From Ampelomyces quisqualis (taxonomy: Eukaryota > Ascomycota > Dothideomycetes > Pleosporales > Phaeosphaeriaceae), in contig JAGTXZ010000005.1 of NCBI GenBank assembly GCA_018398575.1, positions 3,224,001-3,288,000 on the forward strand: a stretch of 64,000 bases of DNA, given 5' to 3'. The translations under genes were made by a program, and so were the position numbers. Each line of letters starts with the position of its first letter. Position 1 is the stretch's first letter. This document shows, piece after piece, positions 30,351 through 42,518 of the stretch. Below the pieces are notes generated by a model. The model had not been told where the DNA came from. It made no database searches and saw only the letters and a program-made list of their open reading frames with translations.

Positions 30351-33129
30351 TACTGGCATGCAGCGAACCACAACCAGGCTCGCCCCAATGACCATCTTGT
30401 CTGTCGACGTCTGAGTAAAATATAGTGCTGTGCTACGAATTCATTCATGATCTATCCTCGGTCTATGGCCTCCGTGTCAAATTGGTCTAGATAGACTCGC
30501 AGATGATATTGTATAGTGTGCCAAGGAAGCCTATATTGTTCGTTACCGAGTCTGTTATGGGCTTGTTAGGCTTCATCGGAGCTAACACGTCAGTGTAATC
30601 GAAACTGAACGTCAGGTGTCAGTGCGCTTGATCATCAAAGATGGGTTTTGGATGTAGGACGTTATGCCTAGAAGAAGCTTTGGTGCGAGGAATACGGATA
30701 CATGGAGGAATCGGATTATATTTTCCGTACGACAAATGCGACATGATGGTGTTCAGCATACCATAGCTACTTATCTATGTTTTAGCGACCTTCTCAAGAT
30801 CATCAGAGGCGGAGCACATCTTGGGCTCTCCAAGAAAGGAGCATGCGCATCCCGGGTGTGCAGATCTGGTTCAGCAACTGCCGGCAGCAAGCATGCAGCC
30901 ATATTAGTGGCATGCCGGAGTGCCATACCAAGCGTCTGGGTCACTTGCGGCCCCAAGTAGCCCTGCTCGGATGGTGTACTAGACGATTTTCTTGTGTCAG
31001 GTTCCCATCGTGCGTTGCGTTCCGTTCCTGGTTCGGTCGGTAATCCCAGGCGACCTGACCATGCTTGAGAGCAAGTTCAGTGTTTATGGAACACAAGAAT
31101 GTGTATAGTTGACGTCGTTATTCGGATGAGTTGGTTCAGTTTGCTTGAGATTTCATTAGTTACACAGTGTGAGTAGTTTGCGTACTTGGAGGTACGATGC
31201 GGGCGAATGCTTCAGCCAAGAACAGAATGCAGGGCAAGGCGGCACGTGACATGTCGAAAACTTGGTGGAAAAGCACGGAGGCGCGAAGCTTTCGAAGATG
31301 AAAAAATCCTCACCTTTAGACAAGTGGCGACTGCCCACGCAGCAACTTTCTAGTGGCAAGGGCTTATGCCTTGAGTGCTGCACTGAGCCCGGTAGAGCTC
31401 CTAGACACAGAAGGTCGTGGCGGCTTCTTGCTGTGCGGAAGCGTCGGCTTTGGTGAACATGGTCCGCCATTTTGCCGTGGTGATCTTGAGCAAGTCTTTA
31501 AACAGAGTCTGGTCAGATGGCGATGGGTTGCCGTCGAGATGATACATGGTGGCGCTTTGGACGTGGCTTGAAACTTTGGTGTCGTGTCGAGAGTTTGGGA
31601 GAGGGGCGAGCCACAGTGGACGATTTCTAGCTTCCCGCTGCCGGTACTAGTTATTGGTGGCTAATTGCCCAATACCGCGAGCTAAATACTCCGTGCCAGC
31701 GACGCGTCTAGGCGTGCTGCCATCTGCGCCAGATCTGCAAGGGTGTTCGTCGCGGGTGGAGATGGATGCCAGCAGGACTGGGAATCTCGTCTCGTCTCGA
31801 TGAAATCATGAAAAGATGGACATCAGACAGGTCGATTCCGGGACATCAAATGCATGTGTACCGCCACAAGATCTGCTGGAAACACTTGATCAGGGACACG
31901 CCAGATGAAGGTCGAGGCACAGCGTTGCAACGCTCTCCTGTGTTACTTTCTGCTGGTAAAAGTGATTCAGCCGCATGCCGGGTGAGGCTTGTGCAACCTG
32001 CGACCCTCCTTCAATCTGTTTCCGGAAATGGATGCTGAGGCTGAACATCCGACATGACATGGATTCAGGAGGCTGGCTGATGCAAGGTCCAGAGGCTGCC
32101 TGCGTGTCTAGCTTCTTGGCTGTTGCAGGCTCGTAATTGGTTGAGCGGAGGCTTACATAATTAGTCACCAAGCCTCTCCTCTCCCCAATCGCAGCACCAC
32201 CCACCACGCCTCCAAGCACTCTGCCATGAGCTCCGCCACCCTCCCGGGATCCTACTCCCGCGTCGTCGTCGTGCGTGGTGTCCACCGTCAATCCAGACGC
32301 TGATCACTGCCACCAGGAAGGACTTCCGTTGGTTGGACGACTGGTCAACTATGCAAAGCACAATGCATCGTCGACGACAACTCATCTCCATCGACGATAT
32401 GAGCATGTAGTACTGTCGACTGTCAACGGTGAATCCGGCCAGATGGGTTACATGTCATCTGCGCACCCGTAGAGAAGAAACGTGTCATCCGGATACCAGG
32501 TATGACTTTCTCTGCGTCCTGGTGTAATGGAACCTCTCGTCGAAGCGATCGTCGTCGCATCTCACGCATGTGAGGCTGTCTCATCGTCCTCTTTTCAGCT
32601 TCCTCGCGTATCGTATGACGCTAGTCGACCGCTGGACAGGTCGGCGGGACCGATCATGTCCTAATCTAGCGTATGCTGGGGACCTTCACCGTACTTGGCG
32701 CGCCAAAGTGGTAGCTGTACAACATGGGCGCTGCCAATTGTGGTCGCATCGCCCGTCCGGTTGGGATAAGTACCAGTGCGCCTCGCTAGGTGACATGAGT
32801 TGTGCACCCATAAAAGCGACCGTTGGGTAGTTTGCTGCGTTGTTATATTGTTTGGGATACCGGATCCACACTGCCATGGTGCACCCACTGACATGGTCTT
32901 CTCTGCGCGGTCGTGCGTAACATCTCCATCATATTACTCATTAGAGCATCTCTTGAACATACTAAGGTCGTTCTGTTCACCTTCACTTTCACATCCGGAG
33001 TGTTCACACAGATCGTACCGCACATCAAACTCGTTTGCTCCGCGCTTGTGGGTCTCACTTCTTCCACTGCGACGCGAAACCACACCTCAATCATATCCAG
33101 CACGACAACCACAAGTGGCGCCCGGCGAG
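30351..33129. other. Gene-poor intergenic sequence
   Basis: About 2.8 kb without a gene I can support. A possible short start (MSSATLPGSYSRVVVV) at about 32226 is followed by a GTGCGT donor, but no convincing second exon was found. Open frames at 31150-31570 and 32660-32900 lack domains. Confidence 0.4.
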
Positions 33130-34990
33130 ATGACTGGTCATGTTGACTTTTCGGACTCTTCGGACTCGATTTCTACAACAGAGATTTCGAGCCGCCAGAA
33201 ACACGACACGGACGATCTCCGTCGAGTCAGAGACAGCGTCCCATGGCGATTATGGGCCGTGGCAGCCATCAGTCTCTTCGAACGTGCTGCCTTTGGGCTC
33301 TGCTTGCTCCATGGCGTACGTAGTCTCTCGCTTGTACATTCACGTGTGCTATGTTCTGCAAGGAGCTGACCAACCTTAACAGAGAACTACATGGAGAACC
33401 CCCTGCGTCTGAGAAGGACCTCCGCCCGGAGCCCTTGGGCTTGGGCAAGCACTCGCAACGCGCATCTACTGCTGCTTCTACATCTTTTACTATGTGACAC
33501 CCATTTTCGTAGCCTTTGTTGCGGACAGCAAACTCGGCCAGTACACGTCGCTCATCATCAGCACTGTTCTGTACTGCCTAGGCATAGTCGCTGTTACTGT
33601 CACTGCCATCCCAGCCAATATCGACAAAGGCTGGGGCCTTCCTGGGCTCATCGTGGCTATGTTCCTCGTCGGCCTGGGCGGTGGAGGTGTCAAGGCTATT
33701 CTGCCGGCTTTTCTAGCGGATCAGTACGAGAAGAAAGAAGCTCAAATCAGAACACTCAAGTCTGGAGAAAGGGTCGTGACGGACGATGAGTTAACCTTGA
33801 CGTACATTTACAATCTGTACTTCTGGATCGGCAACGTTGGCTCTCTTTCCTGGTTCGCCGTAGTCTTCATCGAGAAGCACTCTGGCTTTGCGCAAGCTTA
33901 TGGTTTCACTCTTGGACTTATGGTCTGCTCACTCATCGCGTTGGTAGTGGGCAAGCCGTGGTTCGTGCTCAGATCTCACAAGGACAACCTGATTGTAGCG
34001 CAAGCCGCGAAAATCGTCTCTTGCGCTGCTAGGAACGGGTTCAAGATGAAGCACGCTGAACCCGAGTACCAGTTGGAGCGCCACTACAAGACTGTTTCCT
34101 GGACGGCCAGCATGGTCAACGAGCTGACGCGAGGGCTAAAGGCTTGCCGAGTCCTCTTCACCTTTGTCACATTTTACGTCTGTTTCGATCAGATGCAGAA
34201 CAACCTCATCTCGCAGGCCGGCCAAATGAAATTGGGTACCACACCGAACGATCTAGTAGGGGCTATGAACCAAGTCGGCTGCATCATTATGGGCCCTCTG
34301 ATACAAGAAGTACTGTATCCATTCCTCCACCGTCGACGAATCTACATTGGCCCAATTATGCGCATCACCATCGGATTCGGCATCACAGTGCTCGCCATGC
34401 TGTACGCGACCTTCGTTCAGCATGCAATTTACTCCGCGCCACCCTGCTACGATAACCCCTCAAATTGTGCAGTCGCCTCCTCGCAAGCAAACCTACCCGA
34501 TGTTTGGATACAAGCGCCAATATACTTCATCATGGCGATAGGAGAAATTTTCTGCATGGTCACTGCACTGGAGTACGCGTACGAGTATTCGCCAAGGACA
34601 TGAAAGTCATCGTCCGCTATCAACCTGCTCGTTGCAGGTCTTGGCTCGGTTGTCGCATTGGCTCTCACAGCTGTCGCCCACGATCCCAAACTCGTCATAT
34701 TTTACGCTTCGCTGACCAGCGCAATGGCTCTCACAACATTTCTCTTCTGGGTAGTGTATCGCCATTATGACACAAATCAGGCGAGTGCCGAAAAACATCA
34801 GTTATCGAACTGCCGCACAATAGATGTCGAACTGGCACAGAAAATGCAGGCCATACTGGTGAAGTCAAAACAACGGACATGGCAGGATCAACCTTGGAGG
34901 CAGGCGAAGCCAAGAAAGGACCTGCAGTCATCGTCACCGAGCGTGACACAAAGGACTCTATCGCACTGCAGCAAAACACGTCAGAAGTGA
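33130..34990 (+). pseudogene. POT/PTR2 proton-coupled peptide transporter, broken
   Basis: ATG at 33130. Exon 1 reads to FERAAF and should continue with a Trp-containing TM1 that appears one base later, as though one T is missing at about 33291. An intron 33316-33382 leads to NYMENP. Two further one-base losses at about 33399-33403 (C run) and 33423-33433 (GG) are needed to reach GALGLGQALATRIYC, then YYVTPIFVAFVADSKLG and the long open core (LVGLGGGGVKAILPAFLADQ, YFWIGNVGSLSW). Near the end a TGA interrupts YEYSPRT/KSSSAINL at 34601-34603, next to a possible paired deletion and insertion. The family is certain (12-TM importers of di/tripeptides). As written it cannot encode a full transporter. 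Confidence 0.85.
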
Positions 34991-35563
34991 CTCTGGTCCA
35001 GGCGAAGAGTGAGAACAACTAACGTCATTCGACGCACAAAGAACAGCAGGTGCTTTGATATATTACGAATCATGACTTCAACTGTGCACTACGACGCGCA
35101 GCTAGACGCGCCCTTGTACACTACCCCAAAAAAGCGTCTCGATTTTCAGCACATCTCGATCCAAGCACCCTGGATCCTTGATCTTTGATGCACCATTGTG
35201 CATTGCCCGGGCATTAGAAAGTACAGGTTCACACCGACTTGTACTTGTAATTATCAGATTCACGAAGCATTGCATGGAGTTGGAACAGTACAAACATGGG
35301 TAGAAACTGATATACAGTAGCACAAAATGGAATAAACATGCCAACCAACAAACACATTCGGTACCTGTACTGCAACATATCATGGACGAAACAAACCACG
35401 CTGACACCCGCTTACACATCTGATTACTTGAACCCCACCCGACACGGACATGCTGACAACAACCAACCGTAAGCACTAACACCGCACGCACAATCCCGCC
35501 CACCAAAAAGTAAGCACACACGCATGCAAATGCACACACGAGCACCCACCAGCAAAAGCACGC
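34991..35563. other. Intergenic region
   Basis: CA-rich spacer between the transporter remnant and the tRNA gene. No gene is supported. Confidence 0.45.
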
Positions 35564-35660
35564 TGCCCTCGACTAGAATCGAACTAGCGACCTCGTCATA
35601 GCACCACAGAACGACCTGTAGTAATACTAGTGACGCGCTCTACCACTGAGCTACAAGGGC
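35564..35660 (-). tRNA. tRNA-Thr (anticodon AGT) with a 25-nt intron
   Basis: On the reverse strand the gene folds as a full cloverleaf. The acceptor stem is GCCCTTG with CGAGGGC, the D stem GCTC with GAGC and loop AGTGGTA, the anticodon stem CGTCA with TGACG, and the T arm GCTAG-TTCGATT-CTAGT. The anticodon loop starts CTAGTA, giving AGT (Thr, decoding ACU/ACC after inosine modification). A 25-nt intron starts one base after the anticodon, the canonical nuclear position. The discriminator base is A and no CCA is encoded, as expected for a eukaryotic nuclear tRNA. Confidence 0.93.
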
Positions 35661-36180
35661 ACATTTTAGCGCCTGTTTCTTGATGAATATACGCCCTTTC
35701 CCATGGAATATATACTCCGAAACACAAAAAACAGCCAGCACAGCAACACCTACACAACACATTTTAGCATCCATGTTCAGCACTGGAGTTGTGGGGGCAG
35801 GGTGGAGAAGAGATTTCTTTATGCTGATGTGAGATTGAGACGGGGAGTGGGGTCGTGGTGGGGGATGGGATGGGGGTGGGATCCACAATTGTTGATGGGG
35901 CAGGGATTGTGTGTACTGTGGGAAGGTTATGCTGTTGGAAAGAGTGTTGAGGAGGGGGGGTCAAACAGGCGTTCAAGGTATTGACTTGATTGTCGGGATG
36001 AGTGATTCGTTACTATCGTGTTGGGCATTGATCCGCCGGCAAAGGCAGGACGAAGGTGCACTGCACTACAGACGATGAGCTCGATGAATTAGTTATTTGT
36101 GTACATGTATGTGATAAGTTTGAAGGAAAGTCGATGTTTCAAGTGCAATTGCATGACCATTTCACCATTCCCTTGCTGTC
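35661..36180. other. Intergenic region
   Basis: The 5' flank of the tRNA gene and 3' flank of the 1363-residue gene; G-rich on the plus strand at 35840-35960. No gene is supported. Confidence 0.45.
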
Positions 36181-39100
36181 TTATTTCTTCCCCCTCTTCT
36201 TCCCCTTACCCGTCTCACCATCCCACTCTTTATCCGCTGCTCTCTTCCGTCCTTTAGATTTGGCCTTTCCCTTCTTTGTCCTCACGTCCTCGTCATCCTC
36301 ACTATCCTCTTTATACGACTGAGCAGGCGTGGCTGATCTCGACGAGCGCAACCGCCGACCCGTTTCCAGCGCGGGTGGATTGTCTGATATGACTGGGTCT
36401 TTGCGCTTGCGGGGGGTGCGTTTTTTAGGTGCCGATGGAGAGGGTAACTCTGGGGATGGGGTGGGTTGTTTGGAAGGGGTAGGTTTCTGGGGAGGAGGGG
36501 TAGGTTGTTTGGGGAAAAAAGCAGGTATTTCAGGAAGTGTAAGTTCCTTCTGCAGTGGTGCAAGTTCTTTTGGACACGGTGTAAGCTCTCCCGGAGGCTG
36601 TGGAACGTCTCTCGGATCCGGCGCGAGCTCTTTAAGAATCGACGTGTGCTCACTTCTCAGAGTCAGTGTACGTCCTAACAATGGCGCCAGCTCTTTCGGC
36701 GTAACAGACCGTCTCCTTGACGTAGGGTTCTTGCTGCTCGTAGACGGGCTCGGACTTTGCGGCTTCGACGCTTCTTTTGATCCTGTGAATTGTCTCGAGG
36801 ATCTGGCCAGTTCCGTTTGATCTGGAGGAATGGCATGTTGGATCTGCTGCTCGACTTGCGTTGTTTGATGAACACACGACGACGCTGTAGTGTCCGCTGT
36901 CCTGTCTTGTTTGACAAGCTTATCTTCCTCAAAGTTCTCGATCTTGATTGTCTCTAGTACCTGATCCGTATACGCCCCCGTCGTCGCAGCTTCATACCCC
37001 TCAAACGGACTAAGCGGTTGCGTCGTAGTCTCCGGTTCACAGACGATAGACGGTCCATGTTCCCGAAGAACGTCAAGGAGCTTGAACACGTCATCTTGCG
37101 CCTCAATCAAACTTGCTGCCTGCTGAGCCACTGGAGTTCCCGAACCATATGGGTCCCAGTCATCTTTCTCTTCTGGAGTCTGCACATCGAGTTCCATTGT
37201 CGTGTCCTGAACCGGCAGAATGTCTCGAGTGTCGCTGCTACGAGTGTGCGACACGTATGAAGGTAAAGAAGTTGGTATCTCGCTCACGATAGGATGCGAC
37301 GTCTCCACAGGAGGGTCTTCTCGCATGTCGGTAGTGGTAGTCGCTAGGACCTCCACAGCTTCAACCACCTTCCTCACCGGCGCCGGCCGATCCCTACGAT
37401 TCTTCTCCTCAGCGCTATAATCCCTTGTGTACGCAACAAGCCCAATCCCTTCTTTCATGTTTACATTTCTTTCAAAAATATCCGCCAGAGAAAAGCCACA
37501 GATGTTTCCTTCCAATCTCGCCCTTGTCGCGCCTAGAACATTCCTTATATCTTCATCCTGCTGCTCAATCTCCGCTTGCATACAATCATCCACATACGCC
37601 CCCACACGCTGCTGCCACGCTTGCTTCGCGACATGGGCAATGCGCCGGCCATATACGCTCTCCAGCCGTTTCTCCATAGGTATCTGATCGCCTTCGCGTC
37701 TCTTCGCAGCACCTTTCGCGTTCAATTCCTTTTCCAAATCGTGCTCAGCCCTCGCCGCATCTGTCGCAATCTTCACCCCCTTAGCAAACTCCTCCATCTC
37801 TTTCTCCGCAATCTTCTCGCCCTCGTCACTAATACTTATCTTCTCCACCCCCTTCCGTCCCTTCTTGACCCACGTCCGGCGCACAAATACATCAGCATCA
37901 TCGTCCTCGTCCTCGCCGATCTCGTCGGCGTAGGTGATTACGTGCCAGCCTTTAAATGGGTCGAGGAGTCGCGCTAAATTCACGCTTCTCACGACATCAA
38001 AGGCGCGTGGCATACGGACGTTGAGGGCGCTGAGACTTGTCAGGCTGGGTGCGTATGTGCACCAGAAGCGTTGCCAGGCGAGTGCTTCGCGCTTGAAAGC
38101 GGCGTCGCGGGCGAGATGTGTGAGGGAATCTTCAAAGGTAGACTGAGTGTTGGGTGGGATGAAATGGCCGGGAGGTGGGAGTGAGGGGTGGTGTGGAGCG
38201 AGGGTGAGGCAGGGATTGGAGGTGCGGAGGAGGTGCTTGTTCACCATCTTTTGGTGGCGCAGAGCAGGAAATGAGGGGAGCCATTGCGTGGGGAAGGGGC
38301 AGGGTGAGTCGGATGAGGTCCAGGGGCAGAGGGGGCGCGGGCATGTTGCTTTGACGAGGGTTATGGTGCTGGGAGGTGGCGATTTGATGGAGCGGATGCG
38401 GTGTTCGTCTAGTGGGTTGCGGATATCGTACATGATGCTGAGGGTGTCGATTAGAGGTGCGATAGTGCGCAGGTCGACATCGAGTGGCGTATCGAGCCAT
38501 TGCGACCAAGCGTTTTCATTATACGGCCAGCCCCAATAGAGGCTTGAGGTGTTAAGAGGACGACGGCCGATGAGAATATGGAGTGGAATACCAGCTTGCT
38601 TCAGCAGTTGAAACTGCTTAGTGATATTTTCGACAATATCGTGCTCTGCGAGCGATTCAAGGCCGAATTGCTTCTTCGCCCCTTCATAGACACTCCGTCT
38701 AGTATTTCCTGGATTAGTTGCCTCCGGGTTGACGAGGCAATCCCAATCGAATACCGGCCGCCAGTTGAATGTAGCGTTGAGCCAGCGATATTGGTCGACA
38801 TTGAGATATTTGTCTTTGTGGTCCCTTGTTTGTTGAAGCTCTTCGAGCGTAAGTTTATGGAGCAATGCAAATGGATGCAAAGGATTGGTACTCTTTTCCT
38901 GCCACTCGGGCTCCAGCGGCGATATCGTAAAGCTCGTGTTCTTTGATGCCGCGCGATAGAGATTGCTCACCACGGTTGGCACTGTACTGAGTCTTGCGTC
39001 CAGTATGTGTCCATCGACTTCGTGTTCATGACCCTCTTGGTTCAAGCGGCAATTGCATATGGTGTCCTGGCTTCGATCTTCATCCTCATCTCCGATCGAT

Positions 39101-40324
39101 ACATAAGGAAACGGTGTAGCTTGAACGTCATGGCAATAGAAGTTACGATCAAATGCGTGCTTAACTTGACCAAAAACGCCCTCTTCTTCCGACACGTATC
39201 TGTCGAACTGGGACCGTGGGAGCCACCACTTATCCTTGGCTTGAAATGTCTCGTTGTGCGATTTTTCATAAGTCGTGAATCTCATAGCTCGCGCCACCTT
39301 CCCAGTCGTCCGCTTGATCTCGGGTTCGTGCAGGGGATTCGAGCCAATTTTAACACTAGCTTGGTGCTCAGGAGAAATCTGTATCCACGCGCCGAGATCG
39401 AAACTGATATGCTTGATGGATGATTTCAGCCTAGAAAGACTACTCATCAGTGCATCCAAATGCAAAAATGGTAGCCGTAACTCGAGCTTTGTCAAAGTTG
39501 GTGGAGCAGACGATGTGATGTTTAGTGGCAGTCCGCAAATGTAGTTGTGAGGTTCGACGAAGTCGTGTTGGGAGTGTACACGGCGAATAGAGAGAGTTCG
39601 GAGAATTTTGCAACGAGGGAGAGCGCGGTGCATGAGATTCGAAGCGAAAGTTCCCTGGGGATCGCGGATATCTGGAAGTCCCAGCCATGTGAGACCGCCA
39701 AGAAGCATCAGCATAGACTCAGACAGACAATTTTCTTGATCTCCAAGTAGAGCATCCCATGGATGTTGTTCGAAGCCTTCGTGATCTGTGTAAAGTGCTG
39801 GTATGTCGCTTAGATCCATCCCTTCAAGCACAGTAAGATTATCAGCGACCCTAGGTAACTTTCATTAGCAAATGTACCTACGTTGGCCATCAATATACAT
39901 ACCAATACAAATCATCCATCTCCATCCAATGAGCCACCGCGATTCTCTTCACCCATTGCTTTTTCCATGGATGCGCATCCAAATCTCCTTTGAACTTTCT
40001 CCACCTCTCTTTCGAGGTAGGGTATCCATAGGTCTTTGTCCCATCAACCACAAAGCCGCGCTGATGTTCCCACATGCGCTGCCTCTTCCACTCGCGCGCG
40101 TATGTATCGTCGGGACCTAGACCACGCCAGTCCCAGTATGTGAAGGGCTCGTGGTACGTAGCTTCGTGCGCTGCAGAGGCTCCTGCATGTTTTCCTAGTG
40201 CGACACAAAGTGCGGCGCTGGCTTCTCTTCCAGCATGGAGACAGATGGACTTTGTGATCCAACTGAGCAAGGGCCAGGATCCGGTTTCGCGTTCATAAGG
40301 TTTTGTGATTCGCGATGTGGCCAT
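36181..40324 (-). CDS. Large fungal protein of unknown function (1363 aa), leucine-rich N-terminal half and disordered basic C-terminus
   Basis: Two exons, 39903-40324 and 36181-39850, are joined by a 52-nt intron (GTATGT...CCTAG) so that LYW and VADNLTVLEGMDLSD become continuous. The N-terminal 140 residues are Trp/Lys-rich (YWDWRGLGPDDTYAREWKRQ). They are followed by leucine-spaced segments (LTWLGLPDI, CKILRTLSIRR, LTKLELRLPFLHLDALMSSL) like the degenerate LRR region of fungal F-box-like proteins; no F-box is clear. Residues about 800-950 are a charged coiled coil. The last 250 carry repeated KELAP blocks, a Pro-rich stretch and basic runs (KKRTPRKRK, GKKRGKK), suggesting nuclear location. 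I do not recognise a named family. Intact length without stops argues for a real gene. Confidence 0.75.
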
Positions 40325-40846
40325 TTTCGGACGTATGCAGTTGACGACTCGCTGTGAGCTCGACACTGTTGCCTGAGAAGGTAAGAAGATAGTGTGTAGG
40401 GGTTAACGAATGTTCATAAAAATCATATGAAGCATGAGCACACCCTAGGTGTCGCAGACTGTCTTTGTTCAATTGTGAGCACGAGCGCGCAACGTCGCAC
40501 TTTCCGTTTGCAGGAACAAAGGAGGATGTTGCAGCAGTGAAAGACACGAGTTCTCACTCGAAGTGACTGGCCACAACGATGGGGTTTAGGAGTACAAGAT
40601 GTTAGTTTGTGCTGAAACCATAAACCAACATCGGGTAGTCCACTATGACGCCGTGCAGTTGGTGTGTTAGATCTTGCTGCATTTCTTTGTGAAAGCAATT
40701 TGCCTAAGCCAAGGATTCGCAACATCAGGACTTGCGCAATGGAGGCGAGCTTCGCTTTCACAGCCCTCTAAGTCTGCGATCACCCACATTGGTTGCACAA
40801 TGTTATAATAGAGTATGACTTGGTTAGTGCTCTATGATGGTAATGC
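40325..40846. other. Intergenic region
   Basis: Promoter of the large orphan gene and 3' end of the syntaxin gene. No other gene is supported. Confidence 0.5.
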
Positions 40847-42114
40847 TCAGAAATATGGCGGGTCGTCCTCTGGTGCTTGCCATAACCGCCGTTTTCTGCG
40901 GTGCCAGCTGCGACTTGTTCTTGATGTTAGTTGCCGACTTCGAATTGCGGCCATAGGCGGCTCTTCGGGAAGCTGTGGGGCGGCCGGCGCAGGTGGAGCA
41001 CCACTTTTGCTACTCAGCTTCAGCGACAAGAGGATAAAGACACCGGCGATGAGAATCGCCAGCAGCAACATGGCCTTCCTCTTTATGCTCCGCTGCTGAT
41101 AGCCCGAAGCCACCTTCAACTCCTTGTCCGCCTCTTTGACATCGCGTGACATGCGCTCGACGTTATAGTCGATGCGGTCGAGCATGGTGCCCTGGTCGAT
41201 GACCATGGTCTGCAGCTCTTGGAAGATGTTGGCCAGCTCTATGATGCCTTGTGCGATCTTCTCAATCTCCTGCTCGCGGTGTGCAATCAGGGCTTCGTTG
41301 GGGTCGTGGCGCATTCGCTGTTGCTTGGTCTGAAGGAGCGTCGATTGTGAAAACGAACGGTCGGCGTCCGACTCCTGCATCGCTGGGTCGTTGTAGGGGT
41401 TCTGCACGGGTGTCACAGAGCGGAAGGGCGAGGCGAAGCCGCCGAGCTCGCGAAGCTCTGTAGAGTGTCAGCGGCCGGCTCGGCCTTCTGAGGGCCGGAC
41501 TTACTCTTCAGATACGTGGCCTGCTTCTTCCGGAACAGCGCGCTTGCTTCTCCGACGCGTGAAGCCAGGGAGATTTTCAGGTTCTGCGCCATGACTTCCT
41601 CGCCCTGGTGCATGTTGCCCTGCTGCTTCGCCTCGCGCACCATTGCCTCTATCCGCTTGATGGCCTGCTGGCACCGTTGGAAGCCGCGCGTGATTTCCTG
41701 TGTGAGCTGCTCAATCTCCCGCTCCTCGCGCTTCTTGACATGCTCGTCGTCGAACCCGGGGAGCACGTGCTTCTGGTGCAGCTGGTCGAGCTTGCGCATC
41801 TGCTTCGCTGTCTGCGCGAGGTGCTCGGTGATGTCGTCCTGCACATCGAGCCATCGCGGCGGCAGCAGGTCCATCTCTATCACGGCATCCCCGTCATCCT
41901 CATATGCACCACCGCCCGACATGAGCCCCTGCCGCTCCTCGGACATGCGCCTGCCGCCGCCAAAGCCGCTGGAGCCGGGCCCGCCATGGCGCGTCTTCTT
42001 CTGCGGGTGGTGCGAGTACGACTGGCGGTAGGATATGAAGCTGTGCGGCTGCGTCAGCGTGGAGCGGCCAGGGTGTCGGCTGGCGGCCTACAGATTCGTG
42101 CGGTCCCGCCACAT
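40847..42114 (-). CDS. TLG2: t-SNARE of the Golgi/endosome, Tlg2 / syntaxin-16 type, 389 aa
   Basis: Three exons (42092-42114, 41505-42040, 40847-41457) with 51- and 47-nt introns. The start MWRDRTNLFISYRQSYSHHP is the short Tlg2 N-peptide region that binds the Sec1/Munc18 protein Vps45. The Habc-like helices follow (WLDVQDDITEHLAQ; LTQEITRGFQRCQQAIKRIE). The Qa-SNARE motif runs from HREQEIEKIAQGI to KELKVASGYQQ, with the zero-layer Gln in MVIDQGTMLDRIDYNVE. One transmembrane segment (AMLLLAILIAGVFILLSLKL) is near residues 315-334. A tail of about 55 residues after the membrane anchor is Pro- and Arg-rich; long lumenal tails are known for Tlg2. It is divergent from calmodulin. Confidence 0.92.
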
Positions 42115-42518
42115 GCTGGATTGGCGAGCCTCAACGGCGCGATCTCATGGTAGAAGGGTGTCCTGGGATGGTGGCGTCGTGTGCGCGCACGTGAGCGGAT
42201 TGTGTGTGTCACTGTGTCTGATGCTCGGTGATGGCAGGTGCGGCCTGGCTGTGGAGGGTCGCGCTTTCCTGCTTCGAGGACGCTAAGAGCCCGTCCAAAC
42301 AGCAGGGCGCCGCTACGGCCCCTACGGGCTGACACGCTGAGCCCAGCTGCTCCACCTCCAAGTCTCCAGCCGCAAACACTCGTCCTTCACTCTCCACACA
42401 CCCACCTTGCCTAAAAGCGCATCTGCCACGCTTTTCCCACAGCCCTCTCCACCAGCCTTCCACCCGCCAACCCGCCAACCCGCCAACCCGCCAACCCTCA
42501 CACCCCACACAACCAGAC
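42115..42518. promoter_or_regulatory. Divergent promoter of TLG2 and calmodulin, with an 8-bp tandem repeat
   Basis: This 404-bp spacer serves two divergent genes. Four consecutive copies of CCCGCCAA occupy 42463-42494 and end 24 bp before the calmodulin ATG. The repeat is plainly visible; a role in expression is inference. Confidence 0.6.
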
